DNA of 41,931 nt from Candidatus Aegiribacteria sp. (GCA_021108005.1 JAIORS010000229.1:1-41931); one strand, 5' to 3'. Shown: positions 1 through 9,355, counted from the first letter of the stretch. A program made the numbers and translations. Notes: a model not told the origin generated them from the letters alone.

Positions 1-84
1 CATTTTACTTAGAACTCCTAAGAAGTCACAAGATTTGCAGAGTGTTACGTAGTTTCGTAGTATACAAGTAATGGAGGTGAAAAA

Positions 85-297
85 ATGCTAAGGTCTGTTG
101 AAGCCACAATCGAAGTTGATGGAAAAGTACACATTAGGGAAAGCATTCACCTGTCACATGCTTGCAGAGCAATAGTGACGATCATTGATGAGCCTAATAT
201 TCCAGAAACCGCCATTCTCAGCGAGGTTGCACTCGGAGAAGACTGGAACCGGCCGGAGGAGGAAGAGGCATGGTCGCACTTGCAGCAGGTTCGATAG
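85..297 (+). CDS. MazE-like antitoxin of a toxin-antitoxin pair
   Basis: A 70-residue acidic protein. Its N-terminus reads as short beta strands (VEATIEVDGKVHI, then AIVTIIDE), and its C-terminal tail is rich in Glu and Trp (LSEVALGEDWNRPEEEEAW). That tail is typical of antitoxins encoded just before PemK/MazF toxins, where it wraps the toxin. A strong Shine-Dalgarno (GGAGGTG, 74-80) precedes the ATG at 85. The gene overlaps the toxin frame by 28 bases, the usual coupled arrangement. I infer that it binds and neutralises the MazF-type RNase and represses its own promoter, as such antitoxins do. Because the toxin frame is broken, this antitoxin may be an orphan that still binds DNA or toxins encoded elsewhere. 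The family call rests on tail and context rather than on a catalytic motif. Confidence 0.72.
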   Translation: MLRSVEATIEVDGKVHIRESIHLSHACRAIVTIIDEPNIPETAILSEVALGEDWNRPEEEEAWSHLQQVR

Positions 298-602
298 TTC
301 TTGTTACTTTCCCATTTTCGGATTTATCCAAAAACAAGTTACGGCCAGCTGTTGTTCTGGCATCAGCAGAACGTGGAGATTGGATACTGTGCCAGATTAC
401 GAGTAATCCCTACTCTGATTCTCATGCAGTTCAGTTAAGCGAGATCGATTTTCAGTCTGGATCATTGTAACGCGTTAGTTATGCTCGCCCAGGGAAATTG
501 TTTACTGCAAACACAACTCTGATTAGCATGCAAGTCGGCAAGCTAAAAAAAGTTGCTTTTCAGAATGTGCTCAAGTCTGTAATGAATATTCTTAAGAGCT
601 AA
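270..602 (+). pseudogene. MazF/PemK-type endoribonuclease toxin, split by an in-frame TAA
   Basis: From the ATG at 270 the frame begins MVALAAGSIVLVTFPFSDLS, the opening strand of MazF/PemK toxins, followed by the family signature KLRPAVVLAS. It continues through CQITSNPYS and stops at TAA 468-470 after DFQSGSL. The same frame then continues for 43 codons with recognisable toxin C-terminus (YARPGKLFTANTTLI, then a helix ending NILKS) to a second TAA at 600-602. Homologues are about 110 residues without a break, so one nonsense codon has cut the protein to 66 residues and removed the last strand and helix. The simplest reading is an inactivated toxin. A sequencing error at one base, or stop-codon readthrough, cannot be excluded from sequence alone. 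Confidence 0.8.
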
Positions 603-694
603 AACATGCCAATGTGATTGTTTTCAATAATTCAATATCATGCGTAATCAGCCCGTTCGAAGATATATGATTTTTTCTTATCCGGTAAAGGATG

Positions 695-1381
695 TTAACT
701 GAAACTGGATTCCACGAATTCGCAGAATTCCTCCATGCCTTCGCCAGTTCTGGCGGAAATTGTGAAAACCTCAACGTCGGGACTAAGGCTTCTGCACTCC
801 TCAATTGCGCGGTTTACGTCGAAATCAAGGTAGGAGATGAGATCCGTCTTGTTAATCAGAAATACGTTGACACTGCTGAAAAGGCTGGGGTACTTGAGTA
901 TCTTATCGTCGCCTTCGGGAACGGATAAAAGACCGATTCGCATATCTTCACCAAGGTCGTAACCGCTTGGGCAGATAAGGTTGCCTACATTTTCAATTGC
1001 CAGTAATTCAAGTTCTGAATGCTCAAGATCCATATGTCCCAATGCGTGATTAACAGCCTGAGCGTCAAGATGGCAGGCGCCGCCCGTTTCTATCTGCCAT
1101 GCCTGGCATCCGGCCCTCTCAATTCTTTCAGCGTCTCTTCTTGTTTGCACATCACCTTCTATTACAGCCATTCTGGAACCGAAAAAACGCGCCATGGATT
1201 CCAGTACTGTAGTTTTACCCGCTCCTGGAGAACTTATAAGATTCAATGTATAGATACCTTTGTCGCTGAGGAGTTTCCGGTTTGCAGCAGCGAAGCGGTC
1301 GTTCTTATTCATTACAGGTGTTCCTATGTTCACTATTTTTTCGGATGCGTCATCGCACATACTAATTATCTCCTTCATCAA
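695..1381 (-). CDS. hypB: HypB, GTPase for nickel insertion into [NiFe]-hydrogenase
   Basis: A 228-residue SIMIBI-class GTPase that with HypA delivers nickel to the hydrogenase large subunit in the cytoplasm. The P-loop GAGKTT lies at residues 53-58 and the guanine-specificity motif NKTD at 177-180. The metal site shared by G1 domain and switch region is visible as Cys103-His104 and Cys137. The protein lacks both the N-terminal CxxCGC nickel site of Escherichia coli HypB and the His-rich nickel-storage stretch seen in some species, so it is a minimal form. It starts 20 bases inside the end of hypA, which implies translational coupling. An ATG three codons-worth downstream of the first (Met2 or Met8) could also serve as start. 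The assignment is firm. Confidence 0.96.
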   Translation of the reverse strand: MMKEIISMCDDASEKIVNIGTPVMNKNDRFAAANRKLLSDKGIYTLNLISSPGAGKTTVLESMARFFGSRMAVIEGDVQTRRDAERIERAGCQAWQIETGGACHLDAQAVNHALGHMDLEHSELELLAIENVGNLICPSGYDLGEDMRIGLLSVPEGDDKILKYPSLFSSVNVFLINKTDLISYLDFDVNRAIEECRSLSPDVEVFTISARTGEGMEEFCEFVESSFS

Positions 1382-1709
1382 TTTCTACGCTGTCCACGGT
1401 GAATTCCCTTCCTGAGAGGATATTCCTGCTGATCGACCCGCATTTCGGACAGCCCTCATAAAAATCCTTTGCCTGGTATTCTGTACTGCATTCAAGACAG
1501 ACGAGCTTCGCTTCGGTAAGGTTTATCACCAGTTCCGGTTCTCCGAATCCCTCCATTTTCGCGATCTCAGTGAAGCAGAACTTCAAAGATTCGGGGGAGA
1601 TTCCCGAAAGGGGTCCGACTGTAATATTAACACGGTCCAGGGGTACTTTTCTACCCAGAGTGTTGCCGATTATTCTGGTCATGTCGTAGGCAAGAGAAAT
1701 TTCATGCAT
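1362..1709 (-). CDS. hypA: HypA, zinc-containing nickel metallochaperone
   Basis: A 115-residue nickel chaperone for [NiFe]-hydrogenase maturation. The start was set at 1709 because HypA proteins begin MHEISLA, with the nickel ligand His2 directly after Met1. The longer frame upstream to 1796 would bury that motif and would overlap the promoter. The zinc loop has two CxxC pairs (CLEC and CPKC) about 20 residues apart. A GGTGG Shine-Dalgarno lies just upstream. The gene is first in a two-gene minus-strand unit with hypB, divergent from hypF. Length and motifs match the family fully. Confidence 0.96.
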   Translation of the reverse strand: MHEISLAYDMTRIIGNTLGRKVPLDRVNITVGPLSGISPESLKFCFTEIAKMEGFGEPELVINLTEAKLVCLECSTEYQAKDFYEGCPKCGSISRNILSGREFTVDSVEIDEGDN

Positions 1710-1768
1710 CGATAATCCACCGTTCATAAAATATGGAACCTGTGTGGTAAAAAAGCATTCAGAGTGGT

Positions 1769-1796
1769 AGAATATAACCTGTATTTCGTATGTCAA
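1769..1796 (-). promoter_or_regulatory. Candidate sigma70-type promoter of hypAB
   Basis: On the minus strand a perfect -35 TTGACA (1791-1796) is followed by a 16-base spacer and a -10-like TATTCT (1769-1774). Transcription would start about 50 bases ahead of the hypA ATG at 1709. It sits in the 117-base gap between the divergent hypA and hypF genes. I see no comparably good promoter pointing toward hypF. The call comes from consensus matching only. Confidence 0.5.
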
Positions 1797-1826
1797 TAAC
1801 AGGCAATTTTATCCCGGAAGATACAG

Positions 1827-4097
1827 ATGCAGCGTTTACGGCTTGAAATTAAAGGAGCGGTTCAGGGAGTGGGTTTCAGGCCCTTTGTATACCGTCTTGC
1901 CCATCGATTTAACCTTCAGGGCTGGGTGTCCAACACCTCAAAGGGTGTAGAGGTAGAGGTTGAGGGAAATACTGAGGTTCTCAAGAGGTTTGCTGAAGCG
2001 ATACTGAAAGAAAAACCGCCCGTATCCATCGTGCAGGATATACGCAGTGAGTATCTTGAAATAGTCGGATATACCAACTTCGAAATACGAAGTAGCAGCG
2101 GGGGAAGGAGGGAAGCTTTCGTACTTCCGGATCTTGCAATCTGCAGTGAGTGCACCCTTGAGATACTTGACCCGGATAATAGACGTTACAGATATCCTTT
2201 CACAAACTGTACGAACTGCGGCCCCAGGTATTCGATCATCAATTCAATTCCGTACGACAGACCTTCAACCACGATGTCCGGATTCAGGATGTGCGGTGAA
2301 TGCATGGAGGAGTATGAGAACCCGCTTGACCGAAGATTTCATGCTCAGCCCAATGCCTGCCCTGAATGCGGCCCCCATCTGGAATTGTGGGATTCCTCTG
2401 GAGCTGTTATAGCGGAGCGGGACGATGCCCTCAGAAGAACCGCGGAGGAGATACTTGAAGGCAGAATACTGGCGGTAAAGGGGCTTGGCGGCTTTCATCT
2501 TATGGCACTTGCCCGATCCGATAAAACTGTTCAAACACTCCGTTCCCGCAAGGGAAGGAAGATGAAGCCCCTGGCCATGATGTTTCCATCATTCCCGATG
2601 ATTTCAGAAGTCTGCCATGTATCAACGGTTGAAAGAGATATCCTTGAATCATCCAGCTCGCCGATAGTTCTTCTAAGAAAGCTCGATAATGGGAGTGGAG
2701 CAGTACATATCTCGGAACTGGTTTCACCTTCCAATCCTGAATACGGAATAATGCTGCCGTATACTCCTCTTCATATTCTTCTAATGATGGAGATAGGAGA
2801 ACCTGTAATAGCCACAAGCGGAAATCTGAGCGATGAACCGATCTGCATCGATGAAAAAGAGGCTATTGAGAGGCTATCAGGCGTTGCGGATATTTTTCTT
2901 GTTCATAACCGACCGATAGCCCGGCATGTCGATGATTCTATTGTCAGAATTTTCAACAACAGGGAAATGGTACTGCGGAGGGCGAGAGGTTACGCACCAT
3001 TGCCTTTGAGAATGGAATACGATGAATCTGCATCAGTTATTGCCACAGGAGGGCATCTGAAGAATACACTGGCCCTGTCAATCGGAAGGAACGTATTTAC
3101 CAGTCAGCACATAGGGGATCTGGAATCACCGCAGGCCATAAGGGCTTTCGGTGAAGTCTGGAACAGTATAGAAGATCTGTACGATGCTCATCCCGATACT
3201 ATCGCCTACGATATGCACCCGGACTATATCTCATCTGTACGGGCAAGAGAATCACAACTCAGGGGTATTCCGGTTCAGCATCATATTGCCCATGTGTTCT
3301 CGTGCATGCTGGACAGGGGAATCGTACCCCCTCTGCTTGGTGTTTCCTGGGATGGAACCGGATACGGCCCGGATGGAACAGTATGGGGTGGCGAGTTCTT
3401 CCACATCACGGACGGTACTGTGAAAAGGATAGCTCACCTGAAACGGTTTCCGCTGCCTGGCGGAGATAAAGCCGCACGGGAACCAAGAAGATCAGCACTG
3501 GGGCTTCTTTCAAGGCTATACAATGATCCGGTGAAGTACCTTCCGGCTGGTACATTTTCCACAAAAGAGACCGATGTAATAAGGCAGATGCTGGCGTCGG
3601 AGGTGAATTCTCCCCTTACTTCAAGTGCTGGAAGGCTGTTCGATGCAGTTGCCTCGATCCTCGATCTTTATCAGACTATTGAGTTCGAGGGGCAGGCGGC
3701 GATGGCTCTTGAGCACGCGATAGGGGGTGTCAAGACTGAGGAATTTTATTCTGTTGACATGATTCAGGCTACTGGAGAACCTATCGTACTCGACTGGGCT
3801 CCCCTTATCAAAGGTGTTATCATGGATGTTGCGGAAGGGATGAGCAACGGTATCATTTCGGCTAAATTTCATAATGCCCTTGCTGCCGGAATCGTTGCGG
3901 TAGCGCATAGGGTTGGAGAGAAGAAGGTCGTCTTCAGTGGAGGCTGCTTTCAGAACGTTTACCTTCTGCGGAGAGTTTTGAATTTACTCGAAAATCTAGG
4001 TTATGAACCGGTTATTCACAGAAGCCTTCCCGCTAACGATGGAGGTATCGCGCCTGGTCAAGTAGTGGCAGCTATATTTATGAAATCAAAGGAATGA
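1827..4097 (+). CDS. hypF: HypF carbamoyltransferase for the hydrogenase cyanide ligands
   Basis: A 756-residue enzyme that makes carbamoyl-adenylate from carbamoyl phosphate and ATP and passes the carbamoyl group to the C-terminal Cys of HypE. Domains in order: an acylphosphatase-like domain (residues 1-90, with QGVGFRPF); two zinc-finger blocks with four CxxC pairs (Cys106/109, 128/131, 156/159, 178/181); a YrdC-like adenylation domain (about 200-370); and a Kae1/HypF C-terminal domain with the metal-binding HHIAH motif. The length matches intact HypF. It leads the plus-strand unit hypFCDE and diverges from hypAB. No frameshift or missing domain is seen. Confidence 0.97.
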   Translation: MQRLRLEIKGAVQGVGFRPFVYRLAHRFNLQGWVSNTSKGVEVEVEGNTEVLKRFAEAILKEKPPVSIVQDIRSEYLEIVGYTNFEIRSSSGGRREAFVLPDLAICSECTLEILDPDNRRYRYPFTNCTNCGPRYSIINSIPYDRPSTTMSGFRMCGECMEEYENPLDRRFHAQPNACPECGPHLELWDSSGAVIAERDDALRRTAEEILEGRILAVKGLGGFHLMALARSDKTVQTLRSRKGRKMKPLAMMFPSFPMISEVCHVSTVERDILESSSSPIVLLRKLDNGSGAVHISELVSPSNPEYGIMLPYTPLHILLMMEIGEPVIATSGNLSDEPICIDEKEAIERLSGVADIFLVHNRPIARHVDDSIVRIFNNREMVLRRARGYAPLPLRMEYDESASVIATGGHLKNTLALSIGRNVFTSQHIGDLESPQAIRAFGEVWNSIEDLYDAHPDTIAYDMHPDYISSVRARESQLRGIPVQHHIAHVFSCMLDRGIVPPLLGVSWDGTGYGPDGTVWGGEFFHITDGTVKRIAHLKRFPLPGGDKAAREPRRSALGLLSRLYNDPVKYLPAGTFSTKETDVIRQMLASEVNSPLTSSAGRLFDAVASILDLYQTIEFEGQAAMALEHAIGGVKTEEFYSVDMIQATGEPIVLDWAPLIKGVIMDVAEGMSNGIISAKFHNALAAGIVAVAHRVGEKKVVFSGGCFQNVYLLRRVLNLLENLGYEPVIHRSLPANDGGIAPGQVVAAIFMKSKE

Positions 4098-4110
4098 TGG
4101 GGGTATACTG

Positions 4111-4407
4111 ATGTGCCTGGGAGTTCCCGGAAAGATCGAGAAGATATCGGGAAGTGATGATCCTGTTTTCGTAACCGGCATGGTGAATTTCGGAGGTGTA
4201 CTGAGAGAAGTCTGCCTTGCCGGTGTCCGGAATGCAAAGGTTGGTGATTGGGTGATTGTCCATGCTGGCTTTGCTCTTAACAAGCTCAAAGAGGAGGAGG
4301 CTTTTGAAGTTTTCGATTACCTGAGGCAGATATCCGAATTCGGACGGGAAGAACTTGACGATGGGAAAGACACATTCGATCAAACAGAAAAGATTGAGAC
4401 ACGTTGA
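4111..4407 (+). CDS. hypC: HypC, hydrogenase maturation chaperone
   Basis: A 98-residue chaperone of the HypC/HybG/HupF family. It begins MCLGVPGKI; Cys2, exposed after Met removal, carries the Fe(CN)2CO unit together with HypD and contacts the hydrogenase large subunit. The family's second half is also clear ([15 protein letters not shown], then [13 protein letters not shown]). It starts 13 bases after the hypF stop, with a G-rich Shine-Dalgarno (GGGGGT) at a suitable distance. Its stop codon overlaps the TTG start of hypD. The C-terminal 20 residues are longer and more charged than in a minimal HypC. Confidence 0.96.
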   Translation: MCLGVPGKIEKISGSDDPVFVTGMVNFGGVLREVCLAGVRNAKVGDWVIVHAGFALNKLKEEEAFEVFDYLRQISEFGREELDDGKDTFDQTEKIETR

Positions 4408-5504
4408 AGTACGTATCTGAATACCGCGACAGGGACACCGCTCTTAAGTACGCTGATCTTATAAAACAGCTTGTAACCCAAAAATGGAGCATAATGGAAG
4501 TCTGCGGCGGGCAGACTCATTCCATTGTCAAGTACGGTATAGATCAGCTTCTTCCGGATACTGTAACTCTTATCCACGGTCCAGGGTGCCCCGTGTGTGT
4601 AACTCCAGTAGAGCTGATTGATCAAGCTGTTTTGATCGCCAGCCTTGAAAACGTTATCTTCTGTTCGTTCGGTGATATGCTGCGGGTTCCGGGCAGCTCT
4701 GGTGATCTTCTTGGAGCTAAAGCATCAGGTGGAGATGTCCGAATGGTGTATTCTCCGATTGACGCGGTACAGATAGCTGCCGGTAATCCGGAAAGAGAAG
4801 TTGTTTTCTTCGCTGTGGGTTTCGAGACCACCGCTCCCGTAACTGCCGCCGCAGTGCTTCAGGCTGAACGTCTCGGACTCGGTAACTTCTCGATGCTTGT
4901 GTCTCATGTTCTGGTTCCTCCAGCGATTGAAACCATTCTTTCCAGCCCTGACTGCGTTGTCCAGGGCTTTCTTGCGGCCGGGCATGTATGTGCCGTAATG
5001 GGCTATACCGAATACGAACCTGTTGCTGAGAAGTATAGTGTTCCAATTGTCGTTACAGGTTTTGAACCCCTTGATATTCTTGAAGGCATTTACATGTGTC
5101 TGCAACAGCTTGAACAGGGCAGAACGGAAGTCGAGAATCAGTACCTCAGGGCTGTTTCCCGAGAAGGCAATCCGGCTGCTATTGAACTGATGCGAAGAGT
5201 TTTCGAAATAGCAGACCGGAAATGGAGGGGAATAGGGGGAATCCAGGACAGCGGCCTCAGCCTCAGAGACAGCTTTTCGAAGTTCGATGCCGGCAGGAAG
5301 TTCAAAGTCAGCAGCTATGAAGTCGAGGAACCGGAAATCTGTATTTCTGGAGAAGTTCTTAGAGGAAATAAGAAGCCACATGAATGTTCTGCGTTTGGAA
5401 CGGAATGTACACCGGAGCATCCTCTTGGAGCACCGATGGTTTCCTCAGAGGGAGCCTGTGCTGCATATTACCGCTACAGATGTGTAAGGAAACCCGATGA
5501 ATAA
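4404..5504 (+). CDS. hypD: HypD, Fe-S scaffold for Fe(CN)2CO assembly
   Basis: A 366-residue [4Fe-4S] protein that forms the scaffold complex with HypC on which cyanide groups are reduced and attached to iron. Conserved motifs are CGGQTH (Cys34) and GPGCPVC (Cys62, Cys65), plus C-terminal Cys residues (CSAFGTEC and [10 protein letters not shown]) for the cluster. The start is TTG at 4404. The translated start KYVSEYR aligns with the beginning of other HypD proteins and the TTG overlaps the hypC TGA, so no upstream ATG is needed. The last eight bases overlap hypE, indicating tight coupling. Confidence 0.96.
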   Translation: MKYVSEYRDRDTALKYADLIKQLVTQKWSIMEVCGGQTHSIVKYGIDQLLPDTVTLIHGPGCPVCVTPVELIDQAVLIASLENVIFCSFGDMLRVPGSSGDLLGAKASGGDVRMVYSPIDAVQIAAGNPEREVVFFAVGFETTAPVTAAAVLQAERLGLGNFSMLVSHVLVPPAIETILSSPDCVVQGFLAAGHVCAVMGYTEYEPVAEKYSVPIVVTGFEPLDILEGIYMCLQQLEQGRTEVENQYLRAVSREGNPAAIELMRRVFEIADRKWRGIGGIQDSGLSLRDSFSKFDAGRKFKVSSYEVEEPEICISGEVLRGNKKPHECSAFGTECTPEHPLGAPMVSSEGACAAYYRYRCVRKPDE

Positions 5505-6552
5505 CCGCGATATTTCACAAATGACATGCCCTATTCCACTTGCCGATTACCCTGAGGTGACCATGGCGCATGGCGGTGGAGGAAGGTTGATGAACGATCT
5601 TATCGACAGGGTCATACTGAAGGCTTTCTCGAATCCCATTCTTGAAGCCAGACACGATGGAGCAGTTCTTGCGACAGAGGCGGGAAAATTGGCCTTCGCC
5701 ACGGATTCACATGTTATTACGCCTTTATTCTTTCCCGGAGGTGATATAGGCGCTCTTGCCGTATACGGAACCGTTAACGACCTTGCCATGTGCGGAGCCC
5801 GTCCCAGGTGGCTCAGTGCGAGTTTCATCATCGAAGAAGGGTTTTCCATGGAAACCCTCTGGAGGGTTGTTGTCTCGATGGCTGAAGCGTCGAAAAAGAC
5901 TGGCATTTCAATAGTCACCGGTGATACGAAAGTCGTGGACAATGGCAAGGGCGACGGTATTTACATCAATACCTCTGGAATCGGTATCATCCGTCCAGGT
6001 ATCGAGATCGCTCCTTCAAGGATAAGGAAAGGCGATGCGGTGGTTCTCAGCGGTGATATAGGCAGGCACGGTATAGCTGTTCTGGCCGTTCGAGAAGGGA
6101 TACATCTGGAAAGTGGAATCCGAAGCGATCTGGCTCCACTTGATTCCATGGTTGAAGACCTGCTGGACGCGGATCTGGATGTACACTGCATGAGGGATCT
6201 TACGAGAGGAGGCCTGGCAAGCGGACTTAACGAGATAGCTTCCATGACCAACTGTTCAATCAGGTTAGAAGAGAATCTTATTCCGGTTCACGATGAAGTT
6301 CAGGGCGCCTGTGAAATACTGGGCTTTGATCCGATTTACGTAGCTAACGAGGGCAAGTTCGTGGTTATCCTCCCTCGGGAAAACGGCAAAAAGGCAGTGG
6401 AAATCCTGAGACATCATGAAAGCGGTCATCAGGCTGAGATAATAGGTTACGTCGAAAAATCTACCTACGCTGATGTACTGATGAACAGCAGTATAGGATC
6501 AGAGAGAATTGTCGATATGATGAGCGGTGAACAACTGCCCAGAATCTGCTGA
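5497..6552 (+). CDS. hypE: HypE, carbamoyl dehydratase (thiocyanate-forming)
   Basis: A 351-residue PurM/AIR-synthase-family enzyme. It accepts the carbamoyl group from HypF on its C-terminal Cys and dehydrates it with ATP to a thiocyanate, the source of the CN ligands. The C-terminus ends PRIC, with the essential Cys as last residue (351). The N-terminal [14 protein letters not shown] and the FATDSHVI segment are family signatures. The ATG at 5497 overlaps the end of hypD by eight bases. This is the last gene of the hyp unit; the structural hydrogenase genes must lie outside the window. Confidence 0.96.
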   Translation: MNNRDISQMTCPIPLADYPEVTMAHGGGGRLMNDLIDRVILKAFSNPILEARHDGAVLATEAGKLAFATDSHVITPLFFPGGDIGALAVYGTVNDLAMCGARPRWLSASFIIEEGFSMETLWRVVVSMAEASKKTGISIVTGDTKVVDNGKGDGIYINTSGIGIIRPGIEIAPSRIRKGDAVVLSGDIGRHGIAVLAVREGIHLESGIRSDLAPLDSMVEDLLDADLDVHCMRDLTRGGLASGLNEIASMTNCSIRLEENLIPVHDEVQGACEILGFDPIYVANEGKFVVILPRENGKKAVEILRHHESGHQAEIIGYVEKSTYADVLMNSSIGSERIVDMMSGEQLPRIC

Positions 6553-6631
6553 TAGCTGAGTTAACAGCTGGTGCTCGGAAGAGCTAGTGTACTAGCAGAA
6601 TGCGATTATTTATGCTGTACAGAGTACTAGT

Positions 6632-7840
6632 CTATTCAGGGATATACCCCTTCACCGGTACACTTTCCTCAGAAACTCTGAGAGCCGGCCTGATTAATGG
6701 TCCATTATCACCTGGGCAGGAGTGAAGAAGGATACCGAATGTACTGCCCTTTCCGGGTTCACTGATAACGTAGGCTTTTCCACCATGCATATTGATAATC
6801 CTTTTTACTATCGAAAGCCCGAGGCCTATTCCACCGACTTTCTGGCCAGCGACATTGTTATCTTTGATCCTGACGAATTCCTTGAAGAGTTTTTTCTGAT
6901 CCTTCTCGGAAATACCTATGCCATCATCCTCAACTTCCACAGATACCACGCAGTCGCCCATGGTTATACTTCGAACGATTATATTTCCGTTTTCAGGGGT
7001 ATATTTAATGGCATTGGTTACAAGATTCGAGATGACTTCGCGGATGAGCCGCTCAACGCCTCCGGCGGTCGAGAGGTTTTCTTCAAGATCACATGTCAGC
7101 TTTTGGTTCTTGTTGTGTGCTATATCCTGATTTACATTGACGACATCACTGATAAGATCGTTAAGGTTTATTTCCGTGGCCTGCTTCCTTATCTGGGAAG
7201 GATCCTCCAGCTGTGCGAAAAGCTGAAAATCATGCAGGAAGGATGTTGCTTCATCGAGTCTGGAATGCATTCTGTTTATCAGGTACTCCTGCTCATCTGT
7301 AAGAGAACTGTCGAGGAGTGTCTGAAGGCTGTGCAGCAGCATAGTTGTAGCGGAAACCGGGGATTTCATGTCATGTATGGCAATATGCAGGAAAGCCTTT
7401 CTGAGTTTAGCGAATTCTCTGAGTGAGGAATTGGTTTTACGAACTCTATCCTCCCGCTCCCGCAATGCCCTGTGCGTCTTCAGCAGTTCGTTACTAAGCT
7501 CTCCGATGACGAAGGCAACTATAAGAAAGGATAGAACACGAATACTATCAGCCCACAATGGGCTTGCGGAATTGGAAAAGATGCTGAAACCAAGCACATC
7601 CATCCCAAGTATTATAGCAACGTATATAGCCTTCCTGCCCCACCAGAAACCTGCGAATATGATGGGTATGTAAGCAAAATGTGAGTACCCGATTCCCTCG
7701 TGGCGATCAAGATGGAAATACATGCTGAGAAGAATGAAAGCAAGAACGAGAACACAAATGATAACGAATTTATTGGTGGGACTTGGAATACTCTCACTGA
7801 TCATTCCCGGATTTAATGATCTGTTTTTATTATCAGTCAT
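6632..7840 (-). CDS. Membrane-bound sensor histidine kinase
   Basis: A 402-residue kinase with three to four N-terminal membrane segments (about residues 24-43, 53-66, 71-90 and 100-113) and no recognisable periplasmic sensor domain. A short helical linker leads to a HisKA domain with phospho-acceptor His156 in the H-box HDMKSP. The HATPase domain shows an N-box (NLVTNAIKYTP, residues 272-282), G1 (DDGIGI, 305-310) and G2 (GGIGLGLS, 336-343). All catalytic motifs are intact. No response regulator gene is adjacent, so it is an orphan kinase here. It lies convergent with hypE and 73 bases downstream of the membrane protein gene on the same strand. The signal it senses cannot be told from sequence. 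Confidence 0.9.
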   Translation of the reverse strand: MTDNKNRSLNPGMISESIPSPTNKFVIICVLVLAFILLSMYFHLDRHEGIGYSHFAYIPIIFAGFWWGRKAIYVAIILGMDVLGFSIFSNSASPLWADSIRVLSFLIVAFVIGELSNELLKTHRALREREDRVRKTNSSLREFAKLRKAFLHIAIHDMKSPVSATTMLLHSLQTLLDSSLTDEQEYLINRMHSRLDEATSFLHDFQLFAQLEDPSQIRKQATEINLNDLISDVVNVNQDIAHNKNQKLTCDLEENLSTAGGVERLIREVISNLVTNAIKYTPENGNIIVRSITMGDCVVSVEVEDDGIGISEKDQKKLFKEFVRIKDNNVAGQKVGGIGLGLSIVKRIINMHGGKAYVISEPGKGSTFGILLHSCPGDNGPLIRPALRVSEESVPVKGYIPE

Positions 7841-7913
7841 ATCCTGTCCATTCTCAAATATCGGTTGATCTTACAACAAGATAAAATAGTTTGAAACAGG
7901 GGCAATTGTCCAG

Positions 7914-9287
7914 CTAAAGGATTCGCCACAAAGCAACCGAGTCCTCGCCGCAGATGACGTTTTTGTCGCTTCCGAATCCTGTAAGGAATTCCAGTGAATC
8001 CCCGGCTTCCGATATCAGGCTTGAATACTGGTCTGGGAAGGCAAGGAGGTATTCCGCTCTGACCGATATCCATTGCCAGCCCTGTCTGCCGGAACCGGGC
8101 AATCTTTCCGCCGTAACCAGGCCGTCGAGGTCAAGTATTTCCATACCGGTTATCCACTTTACCGCTCCAATATCCGCCGCTGCAACCGTTTGTTCAGTCG
8201 ATGCTATGCTGGAAAGGTATCGGGCAGGACTGACATCTATTGAATGGACATCAAATGAAGCATCCGCTCTTCTTCCAGCGAAGATGATAAGACCCGGCAG
8301 CATGGAAGCAGCAAGAATATAGGCGTTCAGTCTCCGGCGTCTCAACCCCCTGAGCCAGTATCCTGTAGCAAGAATTATGGCAGTAAGAGAAGGAACGTGG
8401 TATCTCATCTGGAAGAAACTGTTAGGCTGAAGATAAATTGATATAGCGAAAAGAAGCAGCGGAATAAGTGCCATCGACACACTGCGACGTTTTTCCTTTT
8501 TGCATTTAAGCAGTCCGGTAATTGAAGCAGCTGCCGTAAAAAGCAGAAGGGGTGAAGTAATCAAAAGGCCTTTCAGTAGACCGGGCAGTCCGGAAAATGC
8601 TGAGGTGAACCATGATACGGGTTGTTTCGCGTAGAATGTTGAAGGTAGAAGAAGTCCCGTTGAATGAATATTCCAAAGCATCCAGATAAGACCAGCTATC
8701 AGTGAAGGTGCCGCAAGGCGCACGATATTACCCGGAGTCATGTTTTTCATGGAAACAACTAAGGGTATTCCAAGAACTGCCAGTTCGGGCCTGACAAGGA
8801 AGGCTCCAGCAAGAACAAAAGAAGCTGCTGTGATTCCAGATCCGTTTACTATACATCTCCATACAGCGATTACAGCAAGGCATGAAAGAGCTGTCTCCAT
8901 CCCGCTGGACGCATGGAAAAAGAAAGGCCCTGCTGTAAGCAGGAGCACAGCCGTAATGGGAGGCAATAGAAGAAGAGCCGCAGCTGCAGCAAGTAAGGAG
9001 AACCCCATAAGTACGATTGGAGCTCCTGTGGTTCCTGCAATAGAGGCCAGTGCAGAGGGAAGAAGCCATAGGGGGCTTGTGAACCCCGATGATGGTTCAG
9101 AATCGTTGAAGCTGAGGGGATCTGAAGAAAAGAGGCTTTGTCCGTAGACCAGGTGTATATAGGTATCATCCATTGGGGGAATGTTGATATTGCATTCAAA
9201 CAGTAGAAACAGGAGAATTACTGCCGCCATCAGTAAAAGCGGAGCGGCGAGCAAAGCGGATTTCTTTTTCTTCATGGGCTTTTTCAT
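7914..9287 (-). CDS. Polytopic membrane protein, probable GT-C-type glycosyltransferase
   Basis: A 457-residue very hydrophobic protein with about ten membrane segments. After the first segment comes MDDTYIHLVYG, an acidic pair followed by Tyr/His in the first extracytoplasmic loop. This resembles the DD/DxD catalytic loop of GT-C enzymes (ArnT/PMT-like) that use polyprenyl-phosphate sugars. A second loop contains SSGMETAL. The C-terminal 110 residues are soluble and probably periplasmic. The N-terminus is Lys-rich (MKKPMKKKKS), with a second possible start at Met5. No neighbouring sugar or polyprenol genes support the call, so the exact reaction is open. A short hairpin lies directly before the ATG. 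Confidence 0.6.
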   Translation of the reverse strand: MKKPMKKKKSALLAAPLLLMAAVILLFLLFECNINIPPMDDTYIHLVYGQSLFSSDPLSFNDSEPSSGFTSPLWLLPSALASIAGTTGAPIVLMGFSLLAAAAALLLLPPITAVLLLTAGPFFFHASSGMETALSCLAVIAVWRCIVNGSGITAASFVLAGAFLVRPELAVLGIPLVVSMKNMTPGNIVRLAAPSLIAGLIWMLWNIHSTGLLLPSTFYAKQPVSWFTSAFSGLPGLLKGLLITSPLLLFTAAASITGLLKCKKEKRRSVSMALIPLLLFAISIYLQPNSFFQMRYHVPSLTAIILATGYWLRGLRRRRLNAYILAASMLPGLIIFAGRRADASFDVHSIDVSPARYLSSIASTEQTVAAADIGAVKWITGMEILDLDGLVTAERLPGSGRQGWQWISVRAEYLLAFPDQYSSLISEAGDSLEFLTGFGSDKNVICGEDSVALWRIL

Positions 9288-9288
9288 A

Positions 9289-9355
9289 CCGATTCTATCA
9301 CCCGAATCGGGCTTTCCGTCAAGTGCGGAAAGTAGCTCCGTGCTGTGGACACAGC
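9289..9355. other. Three consecutive hairpins between divergent genes
   Basis: Three short inverted repeats lie in tandem between the minus-strand gene starting at 9287 and acpS. They are CCGATTC/GAATCGG (9289-9295 with 9304-9310), CTTTCCG/CGGAAAG (9312-9318 with 9326-9332) and GCTGT/ACAGC (9342-9346 with 9351-9355). The first ends one base before the minus-strand ATG, so folding in that mRNA could mask its start. They could equally be protein-binding sites for the divergent genes. No T-run follows them, so they are not obvious terminators. Confidence 0.45.

Noticed and set aside
1362-1796. Longer HypA frame beginning at 1796
   Set aside because: The family begins MHEIS with His2 as nickel ligand, which fits only the ATG at 1709; the extra part covers the promoter.
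6583-6596. Hairpin GCTAG-TGTA-CTAGC between hypE and the kinase gene as a terminator
   Set aside because: Stem is short and AT-rich and no T-run follows on either strand.
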